Source: Hormiphora californensis (Eukaryota; Ctenophora; Tentaculata; Cydippida; Pleurobrachiidae). Taken from it: a DNA stretch of 64,000 bases. Below, piece after piece: positions 1 through 10,079 of the stretch; position 1 is the first letter of the stretch; every line of letters begins with the position of its first letter. A program made the translations under genes and the position numbers. The notes under the pieces are model-generated. The model was not told where the DNA came from, did not search any database, and saw only the letters and a program-made list of their open reading frames with translations. The DNA lies in NCBI GenBank assembly GCA_020137815.1, contig CM035352.1:7168628-7232627 (forward strand), in the 5' to 3' direction.

Positions 1-1560
1 GGGAAAACCAGGGCAAAACCCAAACGCCCCGGGTAGTGATACTTTTAAAAAGTTATAAGTTTCGCGATTTGTTTCAGTTACGCGAAATTTGCCTTTTCCC
101 CGTTAGCTATTTAAAAGCTATTGGGGGATAGCTTTCCGCAATTTGGTTTTTCAATTATTACGTATTCGCGATAAGTTTTCGTGGTAGTTTTCCCCGATTA
201 CATTTTTTATTGGTTTTAGCGGGTTGATATCCGCGGGGTTTATTTCCCCGATCGGGCCCTTCTTGTATGATTTTGATTTTTCATTCCGGAAATGACCCGG
301 ATAAGCATTGGTAAAACAGTATATTCTGATACAAACAGGGTTCTAGATGCTAAAAACCCCTTCTTTTTCGGTGGTTTTTTAACTGTCTTTTATTTAGACC
401 CGTCATAACTCTAGATATGTACCCCCTTTTAACTGAAAATGCGGGGCAAATAAGAAACCTTTTTTTAAAAATAAATTGATTCAAATTAATTTTTTGAATC
501 TGAAACGCTTCTTTCTAGGGGTTTTTTAAAAAACGTTTAAAATTTTTAAGACAGTCCCAAAAACTAGATATGACTTCCAATTATATCTGAAAAACGCAGT
601 TTACCTACTTGGCAAAAAATATTGTGATAAAAAAATGATTTATAGTTTAAATTTTTCCCCTTTTCTAGGTTTTTTTAAAATTTGTCTTAAATTTTTTAAA
701 AGTCAGATTTTCCCCCTAATGAAGAACCGAACTAAGGGTTGCTTTTGAAATTTTGATCGTTGTTCAAGATGTCGAGAAAAATTAAGTAAAAAGCGGGCCG
801 GCGTATTTGTTTGAAAAGACGGAAAAGCTTTTTTTAGGAAAGCCAAAGAAAAATTAAGACAGTCTAACTTTTGTTTTGGGCTTTCCCTTTTTCTTGTCCA
901 AGCTTTAAAAAAGGTTTCACCCCTAGACCCACCGACTCTCAAGGGTTTTTATTTTTTGATAACTTTAAAACTCTGGCCTTATTTAAATACGCAAAAAAAT
1001 GGTTATTTTACGGGGGTTTGTGACGCGAAAAAAAAGGACATTTTGTTTTAAAATACGACCCCCTGAACGTTTAAAAAACCCTTAAATTTCCGGGTTTTCA
1101 TGAAATTTTGAAAGTGTTTCTTAGGTTTTCAAAGGGGGCACAACTACCAAAACGGCAAGTTCGGAGGACAACGGGAAGGTTGTCTAAAAAAAAGTTTTAA
1201 AATTTCCGTTTTTTAGAAAATAAAATTTGTAGCGGGTGTCAGAATTTTTAAAAATTTTTAAAAAAAATTTAAAAAATTTTTTTTTTTGCAATTTTGATTT
1301 TTCCCTTTTATGCAAGCAAGAAAAGTTGGATTTGGAAAAAAAGGACCCTTTTTTGGGGAAAGGGTGGTTGGGGGGGGGGGGGATTTGGGCCCCCCCGGGG
1401 GTTTTCCAGGCTATGGGTACCGGTTTTTCTGCTCCCCTTATTAAAAGCCCAACCCCGAAAAACTCAAAAAAATCAGTACACGGAAAACTGCGTGCAAACA
1501 GAATGAATTCAATTGGTACTCTGCAACAATCCATCGAAACGGTATCAAATTCACCTAAAA
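1..1560. repeat. Degenerate dispersed repeat, low-quality sequence
   Basis: No gene is visible. On the minus strand, roughly 700-1400 resembles the last 0.8 kb of the window (63.2-64.0 kb): both carry a stretch reading 'gacaaccttcccgttgt' near a 'tgccg' motif, an A/T-rich 'aaattctgaca' block and a C-rich 'cccaa' block, in the same order. This copy has strikingly inflated homopolymers (runs of G, A, T and C near 1260-1400), as expected from poor base calls at a contig end. The short ORFs here are chance products. Confidence 0.55.
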
Positions 1561-1910
1561 TTTAATCTCCCTCCAGCTCCATCTCCACACGCCACATATG
1601 CTGTGAAAACGTGACACTTGACGCCCACTAACCTTATTTTTGTTATCATTTGCGATGTATCCGGCCACAAGTTACAACATCGAACTACAAAATATTAGTT
1701 ATGTTAGTGGGTTAGGATAAATCTAAAATCAATAAGCAGAGCCAGGGAGAGAGGGATCTGAAAGATTGCACTGCAAGATGTTTTGTGATTGTGTGGGAGG
1801 GGGGTCTTGGTATGGGTGTCAGAGATGTGATTAGTAGAGAGCACTTGGGTGCCCTGGGCCCTGGTTACAACACTTCGGCCAACAGGGATCAATCTGTCTG
1901 TTAGATCTTC

Positions 1911-1921
1911 TTCTCTTTCTC

Positions 1922-1999
<78 letters not shown>

Positions 2000-2006
2000 G
2001 CCTGTC
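1911..2006. repeat. (CT)n microsatellite
   Basis: A nearly pure CT dinucleotide tract. It reads as Ser-Leu repeats in several frames and is not coding. Confidence 0.95.
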
Positions 2007-2123
2007 TCTCTCTCTAACTTCTGTATCTCATTTTCCTTTTCTCACGCACTTTTACACCTCTACCGAAATCTTTAGTCTTTCTCTCCCTGGGTAAAACTAA
2101 TGAAAATGGTAAAACTAGAAATA

Positions 2124-3027
2124 CTAGGGTGATCCATAATGATTGTCACTTGGCTATTATCTCCCAGATTTTGAGTCAGAACCAAATAAAACCTGTTCAA
2201 CCGTTTAGTATGGACATTTTGCTATAGGAAAGCAGTTTTTATATCGTAGACGAAGATACGTCACCTTCTTGACACCCGAAACAGAAAGTTGTATCGAAGG
2301 CGCCGTCTCACGTCAAAAAATAGGGTGACACACTTCATGTTATGGCATCAAATTCTTAGGGTAAATTGATATGCGACTGCATTATTATCTGGAACCATAG
2401 TCTTAGCTTTAAAATGAACCCAAAAATTCGCAAAAAGGACTTAAAACTCGGCGCTGGCAAGGATTTTAGAAAACAGTCTTAATTTTCGGTTTTTCAAGTT
2501 CCAGCAGCGCTTGCCAGACCAAATGACATTGCATTGACGTTTCAAGCATTAGAAAACTTAGATTGGACCATTTCTAAGCTGTATCAATAATTGTATTGAC
2601 AATATCTCGTGTCATCTTTTCAAGGTACTGTTCTTAAAAACTGATCTCCAAAATGGCTGTTTTTCAGGTCAAAATTTTCCTATTTTTCTTCAATATTTTG
2701 GCATTTCCACCAAACAAGCCTTAATTGGCAACAAAAAACGCTTGATTCTCGGTTGCAATGGTACTGCCGCCACCGGTTAGTGAAGGTTTCGGACGTTTTT
2801 AAATGTTTTGCTGGCCATGGGAGCCCGAAAAAGGGTAAGTGAGACGCTTCTCAGACCAACATGTCTAATTCAAGGAAAAAATATTAGAAATCGACCCTCA
2901 AATAAGGCGATAAGTATGCAAATTGACTCTAATTTGCCTCCTGAATCAGATAAAACAAGCCCCAAATCATTCTGACGAGCATTTCTTGGTGAAAACCCCA
3001 AGTGACAATCATTATGGATCACCCTAG
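2124..3027. mobile_element. 0.9-kb non-autonomous DNA transposon (TA target)
   Basis: The element begins with 'ctagggtgatccataatg' and ends with its reverse complement, giving terminal inverted repeats of about 27 bp. It is flanked on both sides by TA, the target duplication typical of Tc1/mariner-type elements. The interior has no transposase ORF, so it is a MITE-like passenger. Confidence 0.85.
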
Positions 3028-3140
3028 TACAATTGAATGAAGCAAGTTACTAGCAAGTGTTTGTTGATAAGTAAGAAGAAATGCATTTTGGAACCGGAGT
3101 TTAAATTTAAATATTCTCTTCTACTTTCTTTCCCTTTCTC

Positions 3141-3470
3141 TATCGCTATCTTTATTTCTCTCTCTCTCTCTCTCACTCTCTGTTTTTTTCTCTCTCGCTA
3201 TCTCTCTCTCCCCGTTTCTCTATCTGTCCCTTTCTAGAAAAGAAAGACACACCTCCCGCTGAGCACCGTCACATAATTTCCATCCTGTTCCAAAGATAGA
3301 ACCGCACACGTCTCCATGACTACGAAAAGGCCACCTTTTCGCTATCTTTTGTTTTCTTTCTTTCACTCTCTCTAGCGATCTAGTAGCTCAGAAGCGAGAG
3401 AGAGGCTTCGCGAGCTCTGCGCATCGCTCTCTCTCTCTCTATCTCTCTCTCTCTTCTCTCTCCTCTCTCT

Positions 3471-3507
<37 letters not shown>

Positions 3508-3540
3508 TACTCTTTCTCTATCTCTCTCCTATATATTATC
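3141..3540. repeat. Interrupted CT-rich repeats
   Basis: Two CT-rich blocks (about 3141-3235 and 3421-3537) separated by ordinary sequence. I see no exon in 3.0-4.1 kb. Confidence 0.85.
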
Positions 3541-4178
3541 TCTCTGCTTCCTCAAGTCGACAGGCCTAGTATTTTGTACGGATGCACCATAGAATTAGCG
3601 TTTGCAGTTTCAAGGTAACTTCCCCTAAAGTAGCCCGATGAAGTCCCCTTTTGAAAGTTACTTGGTTCAAGAAGTCATTGGCCTCCTTTTCTTGCCCTAA
3701 ACTATTCAATTCCAGTCACTCTTCGGCCAGTTAGAATTATACCTTGCCCGTATTTATTGGTCGTAATTAGTATCTCTAACATTGCGAGTAATCGGTCTGT
3801 GTTTATGTGTATATGTGTTTGTATACCTGCTATAATACACCAAGTAATAAATGTAGGTACACTGTACACTGTTTGTTTGTACACTGTGCACTGTTTGTGT
3901 AAGTTTGTCTACAACAATTATGAGGTTTGTTTATGTTACGGTATCCTGTGCCTCTACCAATTTACTGACCGCTGCCAAGATCGTGTGTGTTACACTCTCT
4001 TTGTACATATATCTAGAAAGATCCAATGTCCCCTAAATAATATGACGGCCATTATATCGTCCCCCTTACTCTCCCAGCTTTCTTCCTCACCCGACCCACT
4101 CTCACCCTTCTATCCCTTTCAGCAACACCACCCCTTCTCTCCCCCATCTCCACCATCTCACTCTCCTATCTTTCTCAG

Positions 4179-7100
4179 CGGCAGTTCCAAGTAGATCAAC
4201 CAGTTCTCCGGATGATATTTCAATTGCCGCCAGACTCTCACAGACAGGTCGGGAAACACGGACCAAACTACTCAGAATAGCCAAGAAGTTCAACTTTAAG
4301 AAAAACACAAGGTTAGATGTCGGTTTAGCTGTTTGAGGTTTTGGCTGTGTTTATGTAAGACATTGGATTTATCCAGGTCGCTTTACTTTATTTTGCTTTT
4401 GCTGCTGATTGTCTTTGATATCTGTACACTTCCTTTCAGTAAATCACGGCAACCTCTCCTGTTTGAAAATGAAAGAACGGATGAAGACGAAGATGAAGGG
4501 AGGGCTCCCTTTTTACAAGGTCTGTGTAATAGTGGTGTAAAAAGAGATCTATATAATGTGGTGTAAAAAGGAGATTATAATGTGTGCGTGTGCCGGTTGA
4601 GTGTCTGGGAGATCTCTCAGAGTTCCTCAATACAGACACATTCGTAGCGCGCCGTGACAACAGCCATAGCACACTCGCGCGCGCGATCTGAAAGAGTTCA
4701 GAGAGGTCGCTGTTCAAATCTTGATTCAAATCCCCTTCCCTCTGAAGTCTGACGTCACTGTAACATAAACAATGATGTCATCCTTCAGATGATGATAGTT
4801 TTGATAGTAACATGATGATTTATACCGACTTTGGAGAGGAGGAAGAGGAACTGAAAACACTTCCAGGACGAGCGACAATTCGACAATTTGACATTGAAAG
4901 AATGGTATGTATTACCTAGATTACTCACTGAATTCAGTCAGTTCTTTCGTGATTATACTCATATCTACCCACTGATTTCGGTTCCCTAAATGTTTATGTT
5001 ATTATTGTTATCCCCAGAGGGCCCAAGAAGCAGTAGCAGATAAGTTGAGGCAAGGTCCCCCACCCGTCCCACCTCCCCCTCGCCCCACTACCACTACCAT
5101 GACAGGCACACTGGGAAGCACAGGAAACACCTCAAGTACACTGGTAAGAGCCAAACTAGAAATAAACGAGCCTAAAAGTGGGTATTTCTCACCACAAAGC
5201 CTGATACCGGTAACCGGACATTATTATCACAGTGGCATATATAATTAACTCCTCCCTTTGTCCCAGGATCGGCCCACCCCTGAAGGCTCTCTTATCAACC
5301 TGAACGACACAGAAGACGACCCTATTTACGAGGACCAAGAGGAAGACAATATATACGCTGGTATAGATGACGATGCTGACACTGTCAGCAACACAATATC
5401 AGAGGCAAGTATGACTCCGATGGGTGGTCAGCGGGCTGCTATCCACTCCGAGACCCTATCCTCGTCCTATCTTATACCCGTCCGGACTGTTAGTCATGAG
5501 CCTGAAGAGGAACTGTACGCTAACCTTGTTGATCAAAATGATAATGCGCTGATACGGTTTTAATAATACCCGCGTGAATGTGTGTGTGTATGTGATATTT
5601 TGACATTTTCCCTTTGACAGGGTGGCAGCATATTTTCTGTCTGTGACATTGTTTCCAAGCTCGAGAGTGAGTGTTTCTTTTACTTGTTTACATCCCTCTA
5701 TATTGCTTGTATACAGTAGACTGTTCAACATGATTGATTTACAATTTGTAATATTCCGTGTTTGTACTTTGAATGTGACGTTATGTTGACGTACAGCTGC
5801 AGGAGGTGTATATTGAGTGATACAGGTGAAATGTACAATGTAGTACACACTGAGTGGTGGAAAACCCCCGGTGAACAAATAAAACCCACCCGGTACATTT
5901 TGATGCTCGGCGGGGCTTACACACAGAGCGCGCGCAATTTGCGCCAAGAGTCCAGAATAGAGGTCCATCGCGCGTTCCAGTTAGTCCAACGGCCCCTACT
6001 TCCTCTTCTGGCTGAGCTGTACCGCGAGGGAGAGAGATAATGAGAGGGAGAGAAGCTGCTGCAGCACTGTGTGTCTTGAGTGTGGCCGAATCCAGTGTGG
6101 CCTTTTAGAAATAAGCTGTGTGTGTTGAGCGCTTAATCACACTGTCACAAATTGATACTTGTATTACTCATACACCCGAGACGGTTTGAAAAAGTCAATT
6201 GTGTCAGGACTGAGACAACTCAACAGCGATTCAAATCAAAACACGAATTCTCAGTGTTGTAATAATAATGTCATGTCATGTCATACATAATTATTAAAAT
6301 GGAGGTCATGGAAATTGGGTTTCACTTTCCAATAAGCTGAAACAAGCCAAAAGTAAATTAGTGTAAAAATATCTCTCTAGTTATATCGTCAATAGCTTGG
6401 TTACGAAGTTACCCCTTGACACAGTGTGAGGTGTCTTCGATACCAAGTCAATAGCCCACTTCAAATTTCAAAATGGCAAACAAAATATGCATAAATCAGA
6501 ATTTTCATCGTCCTATACCAAGCTTCTCTTTCTCTCCCTATCTCATTTTCTCACAGTCAATTTCTCCTCATCATGAGTATAAATTCAACCACTTCAAAAT
6601 ATCTGATCCTCTATCTCTCTCTTTCTTCAGTTTGACCCATGTTTTCCGACGATCTTCTGGGCCACTTTCACGGGATCTTTCTCCCACAATTTCACTGTAT
6701 CTGTAAAGCCTCTCTTTCCTTTCCCGAAACTGTTAGGTCCAGCTGATGTGGGGGTGTCCCTGCAAGGAAAGGGTTAGAATATTAATGTTTAGCCATTTGT
6801 ATTTGAATGACACAAGAAGATTAAACCTTCAAGATTTAAAAGTTAAAAGTAAACAATTATAGGCGGTATTACGTGTAGACCTGGCGTTTTGTATCATTAA
6901 GATATTGAATGATAGTCTGAACCCCCAAAATATAACTGACAATAATACCTCACAGGTACCAAGACCGACAACCAATAAAACTGACACTATAATACCTGAC
7001 AGGTACCAAGACAGACGACCACCTGCCCGGTCTATGAGAATCAATGGGAAATAGAGAACCAAAACCAGTGCCGACAAACAGACTTTGGAGACAGGACACA

Positions 7101-7659
7101 ACTAGATATTGAAGATAACAGTCACTACGTTACTATACCAGGACTAGATGATAACAGTCACTACGTCGTAATGAGAAGCATCTCTACCGATGTCAGGGCT
7201 CACGAACAAACCAACACAATGGTAGGTTTGGGACAAAACAAATTGAATCAAGTGTAGGTTTGGTACAAGCTGTTTTCTGTACAACATTTGTTGGTGTTTC
7301 TTGAAATAATTCACGAGAAAGTTCTGTGTGTAACAACTCACAAGGGAGGGGGGGGGGGTGACACGTAACAAGAAACCTGTCATGTTTGTTGGGTTACATA
7401 TTTAGGTTTAACTGTGACATCCTCTTCTCTGCACACACAGCTAGATATTCTCTCTGTCAGGTCTCTCTCCCTCTTTCTCTCCGCTCTCCCTTCTTTCCAA
7501 CAGGACAATGAGAGTACAGCACCTTCGTTACAAGGACAAGTAAACGACAATCTACACGACAATCTATACAACACGACAACAGATGAGGGGACTGAAGGAC
7601 ACTACAGTGTTTATGCTAGGATGTCTTTAGAGCTACAAAACAGGGACAATAATTTCTGA
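4179..7659 (+). CDS. Tyrosine-motif-rich adaptor-like protein (exons, 5' end missing)
   Basis: A multi-exon plus-strand gene that I cannot name. Well-phased exons are about 4179-4311, 4440-4519, 4789-4904, 5018-5143, 5267 to at least 5480, 7003-7221 and 7504-7659 (stop TGA). A short exon near 5622-5666 is possible. The protein is low-complexity and probably cytoplasmic: a basic segment (KKFNFKK), acidic runs, a proline-rich stretch ([10 protein letters not shown]) and many tyrosines in SH2-docking contexts (PIYEDQ, NIYAGI, ELYANL, VYENQ, HYVTI, HYVVM, LYNTT, VYARM). VYENQ fits the Grb2-type YxN motif, and YVTI followed eight residues later by YVVM resembles an ITAM. This suggests a scaffold phosphorylated by tyrosine kinases. 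No folded domain or transmembrane helix is seen and the first coding exon was not found. The frame between 5480 and 7003 is uncertain, since an alternative stop lies at 5563. The last exon converges on the minus-strand gene at 8.0-9.0 kb. Confidence 0.6.
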
Positions 7660-8024
7660 ACCACGAATATATTGGGTCTCTGGTCTAAAAATCAATTTTC
7701 TCCTTTCAATATATCAATTAGTGTAAAATTAACTAAATTTAGTTACGTGACCCATTTACACATTACAAAAACAACAACAATTGTTTAGTTTTATTCAGTG
7801 TAACAGTTTAAAACTCCGATACACCGAACACGGTGCGAAGTACACACTGTGTGTTATACTGTGTCGATGGAATAGTAGTCCACAACGAACGAACACTCTA
7901 TCTGCATTCTGCACACTCGGTATTTATATCATAAACTAGGATCGATCACTAACTCTATCTGTTCAGTTGCAGTCTATGGATAAACTAGGAAATAATATAT
8001 GTTTCTTACAGCTGCAATATTTAC

Positions 8025-8980
8025 TCACTTTCCCTTGTTTCGCATCCTCATCTTGGCGTGCATGGGAATCTCCTCAGTCTCATCCTGCAGCCGTAACGAG
8101 GTTAGTATCATGGGAGCATCATGTGTTGTCATGGTGACGATTATGACGTCATCATGTTGCCATGGTTACCATCATTATGACGGCATCATGTTGCCATGGT
8201 GACCAACATGGTGTGGTGCATGCTCATTTTTACCTCTGAACTATCACAGTTGAACGCATTGGCGACTGTTAACTTTTTCTTTGCCTTCGAGTTGGTAGTA
8301 TTGATTGTGGTAGTAACAGTTGGAGGTGGCGGTGGGGGAGGTGCAGTAGGTGTAGCTGATACAGAGCAGGGTACCTGGGATATGTTGGTCGGAGTTATAT
8401 CAGGATAGAAGAATCACAATTAGCTACAATTCAAATCAGTCTCATTTAATGACCCTTTTTAAAAAGTGCCGAGATTCAGACTGAACAACTCAACAAACAA
8501 ATTGCATGTCAGTGTCCCATACTGCCTCTATGAAGAAGAAGTCCCATACTACCTTTGGTGATAATTGGTACTGCTGTGTAGGTACCATGTAAATGTTTTC
8601 ACTCTGCCCTGCATCGCTGTTATGGGCCACTGTTGCTCTTTGAGAGGTGGACCGAGGAGGAGTTTTCCTCTCATCACGAACCCTTAACTTGTCCGTTTGT
8701 CGAGCAGAAAAGCCAGAGGATCGTTCTGAAAACCAGATATATTAGATTCGGGAAAGTGTTTTATGCACCGTGATAGTTGACTTTGATAAATATTTGCCTG
8801 ACAAGTATGACAGAGTTTAGCTCAGTTTATCAGATTACAAGATTACAAATAAATTATACCGTAATTGTCGCGGTGTGATTGCCTGGGAGAGCGTGATCTC
8901 CTTCGTCGGTCAGGTGAACGATAACGGTCTGAAGAGGATTGCCGTCTTGGTGACCTAGATCTTCTTCTGTCTCCTGACAT
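8025..8980 (-). CDS. PCNP-like nuclear protein with SR-rich N-terminus
   Basis: Four exons in phase: 8860-8980 (start ATG), 8553-8725, 8234-8374 and 8025-8084. They give about 164 residues if translation stops at the TGA at 8025. Residues 1-40 are Arg/Ser-rich with RSRSP repeats. The middle is polar and contains a tyrosine motif (ENIYMVP) and a proline run. The C-terminal part, KKLTVANAF followed by an acidic stretch and IPMHAKMRMRN, matches the conserved core I know from PEST-containing nuclear protein PCNP (ubiquitinated, nuclear, cell-cycle linked). The usual conserved tail (DTPTSAGPN then NKGK) is not found; the frame instead ends NKGK-stop right where a GTGAGT donor sits at 8028. The protein may therefore be shortened, or a last exon may be unrecognised. 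An RS-rich start is not part of vertebrate PCNP as I know it. Confidence 0.6.
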
Positions 8981-9089
8981 TCTAAACTAAGGGGACTGTT
9001 AGCATCACACATCCGTAATCCGTTACCGATTCCTGAGCTTTTAACTTCTCTTAGCACAAATCGGAGTTAGGACATCCATTCCTTTCTAA

Positions 9090-9360
9090 CCGTCAACCAG
9101 AAAAATAAAACGTAGTATCACAGCTCTCGATCCAGAGTTTCAATTCCAGGGACGGAGCTAGGCGGCTGGCGGCAGGCGGCCTCCGGGCTCCGGCCCACCG
9201 CCCAGCGTGTCCAGGGCGGTAGCCACGGTCTAGGAATGAAACCCCCCACAAGCAGGAGCAGCCCTGACGGGGTTTAAGGGGCCCAGGGGCTGCAACTTGC
9301 TCAGCAGGCCCTCTAAAACGCTGAGGAGGCTGCAGCAACTCGCAGGAAAAGAAACTTCAA
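9090..9360. repeat. GC-rich dispersed repeat fragment
   Basis: A GC-rich block unlike its AT-rich surroundings. The phrase 'gggcccaggggctgcaa' recurs at about 61,460, where a similar 'gatggggtt' context follows, so this is a dispersed repeat rather than a gene. The flanking A/T-rich part (9360-9600) also resembles 60.3-60.5 kb in style. Confidence 0.55.
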
Positions 9361-9622
9361 ATTTTAAAATTTAAAGCTTTAAAAAAACGACACGAACGTT
9401 TTTTAAAGAGCTGTACGTGCAGCTGCGCGGCGCTATTTGCAGCGTTTTTATCACGTTTTAGCCACGGCGCGGTGTTCAGCTCAATCAAGTTTTTCGTGTA
9501 AAAACGAAACGGAAAAAAAGTGAACGACTTTTTTAGCTTTTTTTATTTTTACTAAGTTACAGCTACATTTTTGTCCAATAAGCGCTCTTCCCCTCACTAA
9601 AATGCAACTTAAATCCGCCTCA

Positions 9623-10016
9623 AACTTGAACAAAAACCAAACACGTTTGGTGGATTTCCCGGGGCAACAGAACGTGACTGAAACTATTTTATATCGAAAA
9701 TAAATGATATGGAGACGCCCGGGGGCCGGGGTGCTGAGCTGTCAAGTCCACTGTTCATAAGAATTATAGTAGCCACAGTTTGGAAAACTGTTACTGGCGA
9801 TTGAAAGGCTTAAATTTAGGTATTTTATGTGACGAGACAACTTTTGTCTTTTATTTGTTTTCTTTCATCAAGAAATAGTTCATCAGTTTGTGTATAGCGG
9901 ACTTGACAGCACCCCGGCCCCCGGGCGTCTCCATATCATTTATTTTCGATATAAAATAGTTTCACGTTCTGTTGCCCCGGGAAATCCACCAAACGTGTTT
10001 GGTTTTGGTTCAAGTG
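9623..10016. mobile_element. Hairpin element with ~120-bp arms
   Basis: The left arm (9623-9750) and right arm (9899-10016) are near-perfect reverse complements, including 'gagacgcccgggggccgg' and its complement. The spacer is about 150 bp. It lies just 3' of the last recognisable anoctamin exon and has no coding capacity. Confidence 0.85.
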
Positions 10017-10079
10017 ATTACATCTGGTAGGTTAATTAATTAGTTATTCAACAATTAATTAGTTAATTAGTGTTTTTAC

